A program made the position numbers and the translations under genes. This document shows, in pieces, positions 18,657 through 28,865 of a stretch of 64,000 bases of DNA. The stretch is from NCBI GenBank assembly GCA_964342465.1, contig CAYFFQ010000001.1:248001-312000 (forward strand). Reading direction: 5' to 3'. The number at the start of each line of letters is the position of its first letter. The stretch's first letter is position 1. This stretch comes from MGIIb-Q1 sp964342465 (GTDB taxonomy: Archaea; Thermoplasmatota; Poseidoniia; Poseidoniales; Thalassarchaeaceae). The notes beneath the pieces were generated by a model. The model saw only the letters and a list, made by a program, of their open reading frames with translations. It was not told the DNA's origin and did not search any database.

Positions 18657-20039
18657 ATGGTCGACCACCTCCCCAACCTCGGCAGGGAGTTGGAGATGCT
18701 GAACGTGTTGCGCCTCCCATCAGTTGACGCCCTCTTTTCGGATATTCCTCCAGCAATAAGGTGCAGCGGTGGTTTGGACCTCCCTCCTCCTCAGACAGAG
18801 GAGGAGATATGGGCGGATGCACAACGTCTTCTCGCCGCCAATATCCCCCTCAACAGCAGACCAAACTTCCTCGGAGCGGGTCTCTATCAGAATTATGTCC
18901 CCTCGATGGTCTCCGCACTGGCGACGCGTGGAGAATTTCTGACATCCTACACACCCTACCAACCGGAGGTGAGTCAAGGAATGCTGCAAGGACTTTGGGA
19001 ATTTCAGACGATGATCTCCGAGTTGGTGGCACTGCCGGTATCAAATGTCAGTCTCTATGATGCATCGACAGCGGCGGCGGAAGCCTTGATGTGCGCGCTG
19101 CGGGTGCACAATCGCAAAGCCTCTCAGAAGAACATCGTATATGTCACTGACTGGCTCCCAGACCACCGATTGTCGGTGATTCAGAACTACACTCAAGGTG
19201 CAGACATTGAGGTCAGGAGACTGCCTTTGAACTCGGATGGAATGGTCGACCTCGCTGCTGCGAAACAGGCCGTAGGCTCCTCTGCCGTCTATGTGGAACA
19301 ACCCAATCCATTCGGAGTGATAGATGAGAACATTCCTGCCCTGAAAGATGTGGTTGGGGAAGACACCGCCCTCATCGTAGGAGTCAACGCCACATCACTC
19401 GGATTGTTGGAAGCACCGGGGAATTATGGCGCAGACATCGTCGTGGGGGAGGGGCAGGCGTTTGGAATAGGCCCTACTGCGGGTGGGCCCATCTACGGCC
19501 TCTTCGCCTGCCGTGAATCCTATCTTCGGCAGATGCCGGGGAGGATTGTCGGCAGAACATTCGATGATTCTGGCAGGATTGCCTACACGCTAACCCTTTC
19601 GACGAGAGAACAACACATCCGCCGCCACAAGGCGACCAGCAACATCTGTTCCAATGAGACTTTGATAGCATTCATGGGTGGCATCCACATGGCTCTTCTC
19701 GGACCTAACGGCGTGCGGGTATTGGCTCTGCGAAACGCTGCCGCTGCTCAGATGACACGCAAGGCGCTGCTCCAACTGGATGGGGTGGATGCACTCTATC
19801 CCGATGCGGCCATCTACAATGAATTCACACTCGCCCTCCCCGCTTCCGCATCTCTCGCCCTTGCCCACCTCGACGAGTTGGGAATCACTGGTGGATTGGC
19901 ACTCTCTGATGTGATGAGTGAAGCAGAGCAGAATTGGTTGCATGTGACTGCTACCGACCAGACATGCGCCGCTGATATCGAGGCTCTGCGCGCTGGCCTT
20001 CAGAGTTGGTTGGATGCTCTTGACGGGGTGGTCTCTTGA
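18657..20039 (+). CDS. gcvPA: Glycine dehydrogenase (decarboxylating) subunit 1
   Basis: N-terminal half of the split P protein of the glycine cleavage system, 460 residues. With subunit 2 it decarboxylates glycine and loads the aminomethyl group on lipoyl-H protein. Family signatures: NFLGAGLYQNYVPSMV, TSYTPYQPEVSQGMLQGLWEFQTMI, VSLYDASTAAAEALMCA and RHKATSNICSNETLIA. This half has no PLP lysine, as expected. GGTGA lies about 7 nt upstream of the ATG. The 211-nt upstream gap contains a TATA-like GAGTATAAG near 18512 and no recognisable glycine riboswitch. The stop overlaps the start of gcvPB. No gcvH or lipoate ligase gene is nearby. Confidence 0.92.
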   Translation: MVDHLPNLGRELEMLNVLRLPSVDALFSDIPPAIRCSGGLDLPPPQTEEEIWADAQRLLAANIPLNSRPNFLGAGLYQNYVPSMVSALATRGEFLTSYTPYQPEVSQGMLQGLWEFQTMISELVALPVSNVSLYDASTAAAEALMCALRVHNRKASQKNIVYVTDWLPDHRLSVIQNYTQGADIEVRRLPLNSDGMVDLAAAKQAVGSSAVYVEQPNPFGVIDENIPALKDVVGEDTALIVGVNATSLGLLEAPGNYGADIVVGEGQAFGIGPTAGGPIYGLFACRESYLRQMPGRIVGRTFDDSGRIAYTLTLSTREQHIRRHKATSNICSNETLIAFMGGIHMALLGPNGVRVLALRNAAAAQMTRKALLQLDGVDALYPDAAIYNEFTLALPASASLALAHLDELGITGGLALSDVMSEAEQNWLHVTATDQTCAADIEALRAGLQSWLDALDGVVS

Positions 20040-21532
20040 GCGACCTATTCGCATTCGATGGGGCTGATGAGGCAGGGTATGCTCAACCACCTCCCCTCAT
20101 TCCAGAGGATGAGGTGCTGTCAGCCATTCCGCTATCACTACAGCGAAGTGTACCACCTGATTGGCCGCGGGCGAGTGAACCAGAACTCGTACGCCACTAC
20201 ACATGGCTGTCGAATCGCAATTTCGGAATCGATACAGGCTTCTATCCTCTCGGTTCATGCACGATGAAACACAACCCGAGAGTCAATGAAAGAATAGTCC
20301 AGTTGCCGGGTATTAACGACATCCACCCATTGGCTCCCGCATCCCATCTGCAAGGCTTGATGGCAATCTACTACGAGATGCAGGAGATGCTCGCCCTCTG
20401 TGCTGGAATGGAAACCGTCTCTCTGCAACCGGTGGCCGGTGCGCAGGGTGAATTCGCCGCCATTCGCTGTATCCAGGAATACCATCGTTCCAATGGAGAA
20501 CCTAGCAGAGACAAGGTGATAATTCCCGATTCCGCTCATGGGACGAATCCCGCCTCGGCGGCGATGTGCGGTTATCAGATAATCGAGATACCGAGCGCCG
20601 CCGACGGCCGCATCGACCTCGATGCCCTCAGAGCTGTTGTCGGGCCGGACACGGCGGCGATGATGGTCACAAATCCGAACACACTCGGCGTCTTCGAGCC
20701 GCAGATTGCGGAAGCCGCGGCCATCGTGCACGATGCCGGCGGCCAGATGTATTATGATGGTGCCAACTTCAACGCCATTCTCGGCAAAACATCCCCCGGT
20801 CTGATGGGCTTTGACGCAGTTCACTACAACCTGCACAAGACATTCGCACAACCTCACGGTGGAGGAGGACCTGGTTCTGGACCCATCGGGGTCAAGAGTC
20901 ATCTCTCAGATTTCCTCCCCTCTCCAATAGTCTCCCGTAGTGAGAGTGACAGCGGCCTCGATGGTTGGTCGTATCACTGGATGGAACCGAGCAGGAGTAT
21001 CGGAAAGGTGCATCAGTGGCACGGTAATGCGGGTGCTGTCATCCGTGCTTGGGCTTTCTATCGCAGGTATGGAAGGGACCTCGAAAAAATGAGTGAACAC
21101 GCGGTTCTGAACGCCAATTATCTGCGCCATCGTATTATGAATCCCGACCCCGAGATTGCTGGGAAACTTCCCGAGAAGCCGTTGGATGGCGCACCCACAG
21201 AGTTCGTCAAACACGAGTTCACGCTGAATATGTCGGCGGTGAAGGAGGTGACGGGGGTCTCTGGAAAGGATATCGCCAAACGCCTTCTTGATTATGGCTA
21301 CATGGCGCCGACCCTTTATTTTCCGACGATTGTTCCGGAATGTCTGATGTTGGAGCCGACAGAAACCGAATCAATAGAGGTGCTGGATAGATTCACCGCT
21401 GATTTTCACGCCATTCTCTGCGAAGAGCCTGAACTGGTAAAATCAGCGCCACACACGACAGATGTTGGCCGAGTGGACGAGGTCTGGGCGGCGAGAAACC
21501 TGATTCTCAGACACACCCGTAAGGATGAGTGA
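20036..21532 (+). CDS. gcvPB: Glycine dehydrogenase (decarboxylating) subunit 2
   Basis: C-terminal, PLP-binding half of the split P protein, 498 residues. The Schiff-base lysine is Lys268 in HYNLHKTFAQPHGGGGPG. Other signatures are RNFGIDTGFYPLGSCTMKHNP, PDSAHGTNPASAAM, and YYDGANFNAI. The start is a TTG at 20036 whose last bases overlap the TGA of gcvPA, behind a GGGGTGG element; this 4-nt overlap points to translational coupling, as the two subunits form a complex. The C-terminal region (SAVKEVTGVSGKDIAKRLLDYG) is standard. Together with GcvT at 7338 it covers two of the three catalytic proteins. Confidence 0.92.
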   Translation: MSDLFAFDGADEAGYAQPPPLIPEDEVLSAIPLSLQRSVPPDWPRASEPELVRHYTWLSNRNFGIDTGFYPLGSCTMKHNPRVNERIVQLPGINDIHPLAPASHLQGLMAIYYEMQEMLALCAGMETVSLQPVAGAQGEFAAIRCIQEYHRSNGEPSRDKVIIPDSAHGTNPASAAMCGYQIIEIPSAADGRIDLDALRAVVGPDTAAMMVTNPNTLGVFEPQIAEAAAIVHDAGGQMYYDGANFNAILGKTSPGLMGFDAVHYNLHKTFAQPHGGGGPGSGPIGVKSHLSDFLPSPIVSRSESDSGLDGWSYHWMEPSRSIGKVHQWHGNAGAVIRAWAFYRRYGRDLEKMSEHAVLNANYLRHRIMNPDPEIAGKLPEKPLDGAPTEFVKHEFTLNMSAVKEVTGVSGKDIAKRLLDYGYMAPTLYFPTIVPECLMLEPTETESIEVLDRFTADFHAILCEEPELVKSAPHTTDVGRVDEVWAARNLILRHTRKDE

Positions 21533-21804
21533 GACCGACATATCGTCGAGTAAAACTTCACGCTGGAGTCGGACTTCACGCAGGAGCAGAACTTCACAAA
21601 AGGCCCCACTCCCCCCCCCTCTTTCATGGAAGCCGAAGAGGGTGTGGGCTATCTCGCCATCGTGGGGCTTCACCTTGAAGCGGAACTTCATGGTCAGGTG
21701 CCCCGTTTCTCAATTCACGGTTGAAGATGCGCTCTTCGGATGCTTCCGAGCCAGCGCAATCAGAGTAGTCGTGGGAGGGTGTGTTTCAATTACTATCGGT
21801 TTCA

Positions 21805-21822
21805 GTGAGCCTAACGGCTCAC
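21805..21822 (+). promoter_or_regulatory. Start-proximal hairpin before ATG 21834
   Basis: Perfect 7-bp inverted repeat GTGAGCC, loop TAAC, GGCTCAC, followed at once by GGGGGAT and the GTG/ATG pair at 21831/21834. In this case the ribosome binding site lies just outside the stem. The preceding 21533-21804 holds no gene that I can support. Confidence 0.4.
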
Positions 21823-21833
21823 GGGGGATTGTG

Positions 21834-24800
21834 ATGGGTGGGAGAGTGCACGCGGCATACCTCTTCACCCTGTTGATGTTGTTGACACCCCTGTCGACAA
21901 TTCCTCTCAGCCAGCCAACCTCAGCCACGCCTGCCGATTCAGGCAGCGCATCACCCATAGAGGTGATGAGAGTGGCAACCGGTTCGCTGTCAGAACCTTC
22001 CATCGCTGCCGATTCCAATGGCAACTTTCATCTCATCTGGGTGGAGAATCAGTCCAAATTGATGTACATGTCAATTGATTCTGAAGGGCTTGTGACCAAC
22101 GGTCCCGCCCAATATCCCTCAGGTTCGAATGTCAAGTGGTCCCCACGCATAGCGATTGATAATTCGGGAATAATACATGTTGTGTGGATTCAAGCCACCA
22201 CCTCGGATGACTGCCTGGTATATCTTGCAGCTCAACCCAGCAGCGACGCTGACCCCACTGATGGGCTCTTCTCCCCGACCGTCTATTCAACGAACAACAT
22301 CGTATGCAAGAGCAATCAACTCATCGAGAACATGGCCAACCCCGAGGTTGCGGTTGATTCACAAGGTGCAGCACACATCGTCTGGCAGGATAGGGACGAC
22401 CCGATAGGCAGCAGATTCTCCCTTCCCGGAATCAGATATACCATGATGGTGGCGAATTTCACTTCATTCATCCCCAACAGCCCAATTTTTGACACTCTGG
22501 TGACAACCGGTGTGAGCAGTGCAACCCATCCTGATGTGACGATTACCGATGACGACAAGGTGGCCATCACTTGGCAGGACACCCGAGGCAGCATGGTCGA
22601 GATGGTGGTTATTCTCGATTCTTCGGGTAACATGGCCAACGAATGGGGTGACACCTGCACTCTGATGTATGGGGGGGGTGATGGTGAAGGGTGGAACTCC
22701 CCTAGCCTGAAACAGATGGCTGACGCAGCTCAGATCACCCTGCTCGAAACCCTCTACGGTCTTGGTGATTACATCAGACCAGAAGCGAACAACGGCAATT
22801 GCAACGGCCATAACACCAACCAAAGGTCACGGTCGGTTATGCTCACTGCGCAGGACGATTCAGGGGGTATCAGAAAACTGCACCGAACCATCTACAACGG
22901 ACAGGCTCAGAATTGGGGTACTCAATGGGAGGATTGGGGACCCGGCACGACTTGGGCGTGTCTCTCGTGGATGGACTCCTTGGGGAACACCGGTAATCAG
23001 GCGAACCCACCGACGCAATATGACCATCGTTGGAATCCTGATGCGACGAAGATGGTCATCCCCATCGGCGACGAAGGCCCCAAGGGCGGCGACCCAGCGC
23101 AGCAGTCAGACGACACGCAGTCAATAGGTGAGGCTCACGACGCCTGCGTGGATGGCGGCATCATTCCTCAGCCGCTACTCGGAGAGGTGCAATCGAACAA
23201 CCTAGTTGAGATGCAAAGTCATGCACTTGACCTCTCGCAATGTTCTGCTGGTTCAATCACAACGGCCACGCGCACCTGCTCGGCGTTCAACTCAGGAACC
23301 ACCAATGCGGGTGGATTGACTTCAGAGTGGCCAGGAAATGGCGTGACGTTGGAGGAGATGTTCGGACATTGGATGGAGTTGCTACACTCTGGTTCACCCG
23401 AGGTTTGGGTCACGGTGTTGGACCCCTATGCGAAACTCACTGATGTGAATTTTCAGGAGGGCACTTCCGCCCACACCGAGAGCGGCGGAGCATACGGGGA
23501 GGACATAGGTTGGGGTGGGTCAGTAGACAGCCACTTCGTTGTCGTCAATGACACACGGGTGACCGATGACTATTCTTGGTCAGCCCGCCCCTCGCTCGAA
23601 ATCGCTTCCGACGGAGAGTATCACTTCGTCTGGTCGGATAGCCGAGACGGGAGAGGCCAGTCGGATTCTCACGAATTGGTATGGAAGAGAATCAATCTCA
23701 ATGCTTGGGATTTCAACGGTCAGTCAAACGGAATCGACCTCTCTTCCAACATCGGAGCATCATCGTCTGAACACTACCTCTCACCGTTGGATGCGAGTGG
23801 TGGGGTCGGGGCGAGAGATGCTTCGGCACACAACGGCGAGGTCGCCTTCACAATCGACGATGATGACATGATGCACGCCGCCTGGGTGGAGGGTGACAGT
23901 GGTGATCTTACCAACTTGAGTTATCGTCGCTCCCGTGATGCTACCCTCGTCACTCCCTCCATCCCCAATTCGTGGATGGTTGCTTGTGGTGGTGGGGGCG
24001 CCTGCGATGGACCCACATACGACCTATCACCTTGGCAGTCATACAAGATGGGTGTGGGCGGCGACCAAGTTCTCACCGATGTCAGGGATGATGGCCCACA
24101 ACCAGCCATCGCCGTCACCGCTGATGGGCGTAGGACTTCGGCGGTGGCATGGATAGACAGTGAGCCGTGTAATAGTGGTGACACCAACCTTCCGATGGGC
24201 GACCATCTCTGTTTCAGACGAATACAGCGCTCTTTGCTACAGATTGACAGTGACTCCCCGTCACTCGCACGGACCTTTGAGCCAGGGGAAATCATCGACT
24301 TCGATTTCACAGTGAGTCATCTCGGCTCGACGACCAACTCGGTCATGTCCGTCAATCTTGAGTGGTCAGGATTACCGCCACTCTGGGATGTTTCAGCGGT
24401 TGTCGGGAACGGTTCGGGAGCGACTTTGATGACACCCATAGACTCCAGTTGGGACATCAACGAAGGAAGTGTAACACCTCTCACTCTGACCATCACGGCT
24501 CCGTCCAAAGTTGAAGCGACCACGACTGAACACCACATCCCTAGGTTTGGCATCGTTTCCAGCGACGGTGAGCATGGCGCATCTCTTGAATTGGACTTGA
24601 CACTGGATGTGCGGCACGGTCTCGTTCTATCAGCACCTCAACACTCTGTGACGATTGAACAGGGTGGTTCTGGGATTCTCAGCGTGAACATCAGCAATTA
24701 TGGCAATCTCTGGGAGGAAGTGACATTCCCCTCCACGACCAGTTCTGATGGTCGGACGATATGGGGTCTTCCTTATGGCTGGGATGTCGATTTCACGGAC

Positions 24801-27002
24801 AGGTTGGAACTACTCGCAGATGGCTCCACATCTTCAAAGACAATGACCATCACCATTCCCGATTCACAGGCACCCGGCACAGTCAATCTGACGGTTGTAG
24901 CAAGTTCGGCCAAGGCCTCCAATCCCGAATTGGTGGACGGTGCTCAGGCGGCTCTCGAATTGACAGTCAACATCGCCCGCAAACGAGCCGGCAATGTGGT
25001 TTTCGACTTGTGGGATTCCTCTGAGGAGGTGATGCCTGGCGAGTGCGTAGACTTCGCCGTCGACATCAGCAAACATTACGGCGATGATGATGTGGTCATT
25101 TCGGTTGTTAAAGCACCTTCTGACCGACCGGATTCCGTTTCACCAGCGGTATGGGAGGCAGAACATTGGACCTATGAAGTCGATTATTCACAACTCCCTG
25201 GGGGTAATGAGGTCCCCTCACAGAGCGGGCGTTGGTTCACAGATGGCATGAGGAGGACGATAACCGTGACCCTGTGTGCGCCAACAGAGGCGAGTGCTGG
25301 AGTGGTTGAACAGATTGAGTTGCGCGCCGAGTTGGATGCAGACCCACTAGCCAATGACATGGTGACCATGCAAGCGAGTGTGATGCCCCTCTTCCGTTTG
25401 GATGCGGAGTGGCAGAGCGCTCCTTACGCTGTCGAACCCGGTCAGTCTTTCGAGGCATCGCTCTATGTCACGAACAGCGGTAATGTTCCTCTCTCCTTCA
25501 CTCCGTGGATTCCGATGGATGGATGGACAGCAGAATGGGTGGACGGTACTCCGAACGGCTTGGTGGTGGGGGAGGAGATGTTCATGACTGCGTTGATAGA
25601 TGTGCCTCTCGATGCGTTGGCTGGGGAGACATTTGTGCCCATCTATCTTGAATCAATTGTTGACAGTGAAGGTTCTCTCGCCTATGCTGAAGGTACAATC
25701 GAGGTCCTGCCTCGCATTGATTTCCAACTGTCGTTGGATGATTATTCACACTCCGATGTCTCAATCCGCCCCGGAGACATCATCGATGTGCCATTCACCG
25801 TGAAGAATGCCGGCAATCTCGCTGAACCCATCTGGTTGGAGAATTTCAGCACTGGAGAAAGTGGCACACTCTCCGCCACTCCCCGTCTAGACGGGCTGCC
25901 CGGTGTGGAAGTTCAGTGGTATGTGGTGGAGAATGCCGGTACACCTCTGGCGGTTTTCACCGAGGTCACGCTCGATGCTGAACACCGCCTTCGTCTCCCC
26001 GAACTGCTCCCCGGTGAAGAGGTACCGGTGGTCTGCCGTATCACCATGTATTCTCACCCTGGTTGGACGAGGGACTTTTTCGCTGTGCGTCTGAGGGGGA
26101 TGAGCGGGTTTGCTGTCGATGGCGGAGACATCGATGCTGATGAATTCTGGTTAGGTGAGGACAACAACGAAGAGACAATCTATCTCACTGCCTTCGCCCC
26201 CGACCTGATGGTAAATTCAGTTGAAGAGTCGGTGGCCGACCAATCCGTCAAATTGAGTATCACAGTCCAGAATCACGGCAACGACCCCGCTGAGAACATC
26301 CTGTTAAGGGTCTGTTCGCTCTCCCTTTCTGATGCAGTAGAGGTCGGTTGTACACGCGCTGATGCTCTAGTGGAACAGCGAATAACCTACATCGCCTCCG
26401 CTGATGGTGGTCAACCGAAGAGCCATGTGGTCACTCTGAAGTTCAGCGAAGCGGCTGACACAGTCGTGGTCATGGTCGACGCTGAAAGAGAGGTCATTGA
26501 ATCCGATGAATCGAACAACATGGTGGAACGCTCACTCGCTTTTCAGCCGGGTGAACCATCCGGTTCCGATGCGATTCTTGAGATGGCCACTGACAATGTG
26601 TTGTTGGTCCTGATGGGTGTCCTCTGGTTGGTCATCGCCTCTCTCGGACTGTCTGCGATGCGTGGCCGTGGGCGAGCGAGAAGGCAGATGCCACCTGAAT
26701 GGCAGATGGACGCATCGTGGGGCGTCGATGTAATCCGAGACCAGCGGAAATCCCGCAGAAAAGGTCGGAAGAAAGGTGTGCAGGAACAGGTCTTTGCCGA
26801 GGTGCATTCGATGGACTATTCGATGGGCAGCCCGAGTTCGATAGATGTCAGCGACCTTCAGATAGGACCGGATGATGCAACCCCCTCCTCTGCACCGTCG
26901 GGGGCGTTGGAACCTCTCGGTGACATCGGCTACGACCCCTCCGAAGAGAAGGTGAAGGATGACGAATTCACCATTGGCGACTTGATAGGCGACCTTCTTT
27001 GA
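21834..27002 (+). CDS. Very large surface protein: sialidase-like propeller plus CARDB-like Ig domains, C-terminal anchor
   Basis: A 1,722-residue secreted protein. The start at 21834 gives a clear signal peptide (MGGRVHAAYLFTLLMLLTPL); the open frame runs a further 103 codons upstream, but that stretch is Ser/Arg-rich, lacks a signal and crosses a hairpin, so I exclude it. The first 700 residues carry propeller-type repeats of the form PSIAADSNGNFHLIWVE, IAIDNSGIIHVVWIQ, VAVDSQGAAHIVWQDRDD and EIASDGEYHFVWSDSRDG. The rest is a series of beta domains resembling CARDB/NEW3 surface modules (VNISNYGNLWEEV, VTNSGNVPLSFTPW, VKNAGNLAEPIWLENF, VQNHGNDPAENILLRV). A membrane helix (VLLVLMGVLWLVIASLGLSAM) near residue 1590 is followed by a basic and then acidic cytosolic tail ending TIGDLIGDLL. 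Function unknown. Confidence 0.75.
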   Translation: MGGRVHAAYLFTLLMLLTPLSTIPLSQPTSATPADSGSASPIEVMRVATGSLSEPSIAADSNGNFHLIWVENQSKLMYMSIDSEGLVTNGPAQYPSGSNVKWSPRIAIDNSGIIHVVWIQATTSDDCLVYLAAQPSSDADPTDGLFSPTVYSTNNIVCKSNQLIENMANPEVAVDSQGAAHIVWQDRDDPIGSRFSLPGIRYTMMVANFTSFIPNSPIFDTLVTTGVSSATHPDVTITDDDKVAITWQDTRGSMVEMVVILDSSGNMANEWGDTCTLMYGGGDGEGWNSPSLKQMADAAQITLLETLYGLGDYIRPEANNGNCNGHNTNQRSRSVMLTAQDDSGGIRKLHRTIYNGQAQNWGTQWEDWGPGTTWACLSWMDSLGNTGNQANPPTQYDHRWNPDATKMVIPIGDEGPKGGDPAQQSDDTQSIGEAHDACVDGGIIPQPLLGEVQSNNLVEMQSHALDLSQCSAGSITTATRTCSAFNSGTTNAGGLTSEWPGNGVTLEEMFGHWMELLHSGSPEVWVTVLDPYAKLTDVNFQEGTSAHTESGGAYGEDIGWGGSVDSHFVVVNDTRVTDDYSWSARPSLEIASDGEYHFVWSDSRDGRGQSDSHELVWKRINLNAWDFNGQSNGIDLSSNIGASSSEHYLSPLDASGGVGARDASAHNGEVAFTIDDDDMMHAAWVEGDSGDLTNLSYRRSRDATLVTPSIPNSWMVACGGGGACDGPTYDLSPWQSYKMGVGGDQVLTDVRDDGPQPAIAVTADGRRTSAVAWIDSEPCNSGDTNLPMGDHLCFRRIQRSLLQIDSDSPSLARTFEPGEIIDFDFTVSHLGSTTNSVMSVNLEWSGLPPLWDVSAVVGNGSGATLMTPIDSSWDINEGSVTPLTLTITAPSKVEATTTEHHIPRFGIVSSDGEHGASLELDLTLDVRHGLVLSAPQHSVTIEQGGSGILSVNISNYGNLWEEVTFPSTTSSDGRTIWGLPYGWDVDFTDRLELLADGSTSSKTMTITIPDSQAPGTVNLTVVASSAKASNPELVDGAQAALELTVNIARKRAGNVVFDLWDSSEEVMPGECVDFAVDISKHYGDDDVVISVVKAPSDRPDSVSPAVWEAEHWTYEVDYSQLPGGNEVPSQSGRWFTDGMRRTITVTLCAPTEASAGVVEQIELRAELDADPLANDMVTMQASVMPLFRLDAEWQSAPYAVEPGQSFEASLYVTNSGNVPLSFTPWIPMDGWTAEWVDGTPNGLVVGEEMFMTALIDVPLDALAGETFVPIYLESIVDSEGSLAYAEGTIEVLPRIDFQLSLDDYSHSDVSIRPGDIIDVPFTVKNAGNLAEPIWLENFSTGESGTLSATPRLDGLPGVEVQWYVVENAGTPLAVFTEVTLDAEHRLRLPELLPGEEVPVVCRITMYSHPGWTRDFFAVRLRGMSGFAVDGGDIDADEFWLGEDNNEETIYLTAFAPDLMVNSVEESVADQSVKLSITVQNHGNDPAENILLRVCSLSLSDAVEVGCTRADALVEQRITYIASADGGQPKSHVVTLKFSEAADTVVVMVDAEREVIESDESNNMVERSLAFQPGEPSGSDAILEMATDNVLLVLMGVLWLVIASLGLSAMRGRGRARRQMPPEWQMDASWGVDVIRDQRKSRRKGRKKGVQEQVFAEVHSMDYSMGSPSSIDVSDLQIGPDDATPSSAPSGALEPLGDIGYDPSEEKVKDDEFTIGDLIGDLL

Positions 27003-27008
27003 CGGCAG

Positions 27009-27024
27009 ACTCACCCTGGTGAGT
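27009..27024. terminator. Hairpin after the stop of the surface protein gene
   Basis: ACTCACC, CT, GGTGAGT: 7-bp perfect inverted repeat starting 7 nt after the stop codon at 27002. It could mark the transcript end or belong to the leader of the next gene 166 nt downstream. The GGTGAG arm recurs in other hairpins of the window. Confidence 0.3.
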
Positions 27025-27189
27025 AGGGAGTGCAATAGGTGACAGTTTCATTGTAATGTATCCGTCGAGAACAACAGACACCCTTCTCCACATATTGTCG
27101 TCTGCGCTCATCGTTTAGGCTCATACATCAACTTCGTTGCCAAGTCTGACGGGGATAGATGGATTAGAGGGCGACATCTCGGCAACATC

Positions 27190-28089
27190 ATGGAAGCCGG
27201 TCTGGACAAGCACTGGTTGTCAGGAGAACCGGCTTGGTGGCCACGTTCGGAAATGGGTATTTCGCACTCTCAGTTCTCCCACGAGTTTGACCCCAGCGAG
27301 GAGTGGGTGGGGTGGCGCAGGCAGAGATTTCAGCCGATGGCGGCGCGGTTCGTCCGCGCACCAGCATGGTCGCTCGCCCTGCTTGTGGCGACATTGTTCC
27401 CCCTACTCTTCCCCGGCAACACACCTGATGACCAGACAGTTGCGTCTATTCTCTTCCTCGCTTCCTTCGTCCTTCTTTTGGTGCAACCCATCCGAATCGC
27501 CTCAGAGATGCCGGATGGTGATGGATTGAGGATGTTGACATGGCTCCTATTCAAGGGGGGTGGGGGTAGGACCGCAATTCTCCTGACACTCACAGGGACA
27601 GTGGCGTTCATCGGCCATATAATCATCGATGTGCGTATCGGCTGGCTCTCCTACGCTCTATTTCTCACCCTGTGGTATCACCTCACCTGTCGTGCCGGTA
27701 ACGCCCTGATACATCCTGCGGGGCGCTGGTTGGCCCCGATTGCCGACGAATGGAGTGGGGCCATTCTCGCCAAGGGATGGTCCGTTGAGAGTGAAAGATT
27801 CAGAGTGGGACCTCTCGCATCAAAGATACTCGATGAGGGGGCGAGACTTGAGGTATACGGAGTCGTACGCGGCAGAGACCGCTTCCTTGCCTTCCAACTC
27901 AGACACCCCTCTTCACTGCTACATGACCCGTTCGTGAACGGTGGTGGGCTAAACACGATGGGCTTCTCCTTCCTCGGAAGTTGTTCATCCTCCCTCAAAG
28001 TGGTTGGCGACTATCTGAAGCACCCTCCCACGATTTCAGAACTTGGGGAGTGGCCCCCTCGATACAACGGTGGCGAGGAAGAGGAATGA
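27190..28089 (+). CDS. Hypothetical membrane protein
   Basis: A 299-residue protein that I do not recognise. A hydrophilic N-terminus with several Trp (residues 1-55) is followed by about four membrane segments: SLALLVATLFPLLFP, VASILFLASFVLLLVQP, AILLTLTGTVAFIGHIIID and LSYALFLTLWYHL. The C-terminal 130 residues are soluble, with IADEWSGAILAKGWSVESERF and YGVVRGRDRFLAFQLRHPSS, and an acidic end GGEEEE. The ATG at 27190 has no strong ribosome binding site. It is the first of four plus-strand genes running into purE and guaAb, 47 nt before the next one; a link to purine synthesis is not evident. Confidence 0.6.
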   Translation: MEAGLDKHWLSGEPAWWPRSEMGISHSQFSHEFDPSEEWVGWRRQRFQPMAARFVRAPAWSLALLVATLFPLLFPGNTPDDQTVASILFLASFVLLLVQPIRIASEMPDGDGLRMLTWLLFKGGGGRTAILLTLTGTVAFIGHIIIDVRIGWLSYALFLTLWYHLTCRAGNALIHPAGRWLAPIADEWSGAILAKGWSVESERFRVGPLASKILDEGARLEVYGVVRGRDRFLAFQLRHPSSLLHDPFVNGGGLNTMGFSFLGSCSSSLKVVGDYLKHPPTISELGEWPPRYNGGEEEE

Positions 28090-28136
28090 ACCTCTCTTAG
28101 GCAATTGATAAGAGCCATCACTTCACTGTCTCTCGG

Positions 28137-28865
28137 GTGGTGTGTGTGCAACTGCCCCTGAATGCAGCCGGTCTACTCAGACTTCGCCTTCTTGAGGTGG
28201 GTTCGCGGGTGGTGGAAGTTAATTGGGAGTGTGGTGGTGATGCGGCGCAGAATCTTCCGGCTCTGTCAGAACTGCGCCATCTGCCACATCCCGAGTTTGT
28301 GCGAGTTCTGCGGCTTTGTGAGGTGGTCACCAATCAGCCATCTTCACCAGCGAATTGTTGTGCAAGAGGCGTGGTGGCTGCTGCTGCACAGGGCTCCTAC
28401 GCCCTCAGTTATGCTTTGATGGAAGCACATTGTAAGGGTAGATGGGATGTCGATTTGGAAGTGCGCTGCCGAGCGGTCACACGCAGTTTCTGGCATCGGC
28501 TCAGAAACGGCCTTCTTCCTTCTCGGATGCTGTCAACTGATGTACTCGACTTATCGGACATGAATGCCGGAATGGCTCCCTATGTTGTCCGACACCGCAA
28601 CTGGTTGGTGGGGCCACAACAAATCCATGTCATCAGTGGTGGTGACCGACTCTCCCCCGGCCTCTGGTTGTGGCGATTTGGAGAGGATGGAGTCGGTGAA
28701 GTCTTAGTCCGAGCGGGGAGACATTTCGGGTTGCAGATGTTCCTTGAACAAATCGGCATCCATTTGAACCATCCGCGAGTCGAGGTCACTGATGGATGTA
28801 GTGGTGGTACTCGGAAGCAAGTCGGACTTGGCCGTAGCCGACAAGTGTACTGTGCTCCTAGATGA
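28137..28865 (+). CDS. Hypothetical protein upstream of and overlapping purE
   Basis: A 242-residue protein of unknown family. It is rich in Leu, Arg and Val, has several cysteines (NWECGG, RLCEVV, NCCARG, AHCKGRW) and an alanine-rich helix (GVVAAAAQGSYALSYALMEA). No membrane segment or signal is visible. The GTG at 28137 has only a weak ribosome binding site, so the true start may be further in. Its last 25 codons lie inside purE in another frame, a 74-nt overlap that is unusual among the otherwise tight genes here; either the tail is real or a base error moved the stop. The frame is open for 242 codons and fits the operon, so I take it as a real gene. Confidence 0.5.
   Translation: MVCVQLPLNAAGLLRLRLLEVGSRVVEVNWECGGDAAQNLPALSELRHLPHPEFVRVLRLCEVVTNQPSSPANCCARGVVAAAAQGSYALSYALMEAHCKGRWDVDLEVRCRAVTRSFWHRLRNGLLPSRMLSTDVLDLSDMNAGMAPYVVRHRNWLVGPQQIHVISGGDRLSPGLWLWRFGEDGVGEVLVRAGRHFGLQMFLEQIGIHLNHPRVEVTDGCSGGTRKQVGLGRSRQVYCAPR

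Noticed and set aside
21525..21833. N-terminal extension of the surface protein by 103 codons
   Set aside because: The stretch lacks a signal peptide, overlaps the gcvPB stop and would bury the true signal peptide, which begins at 21834.
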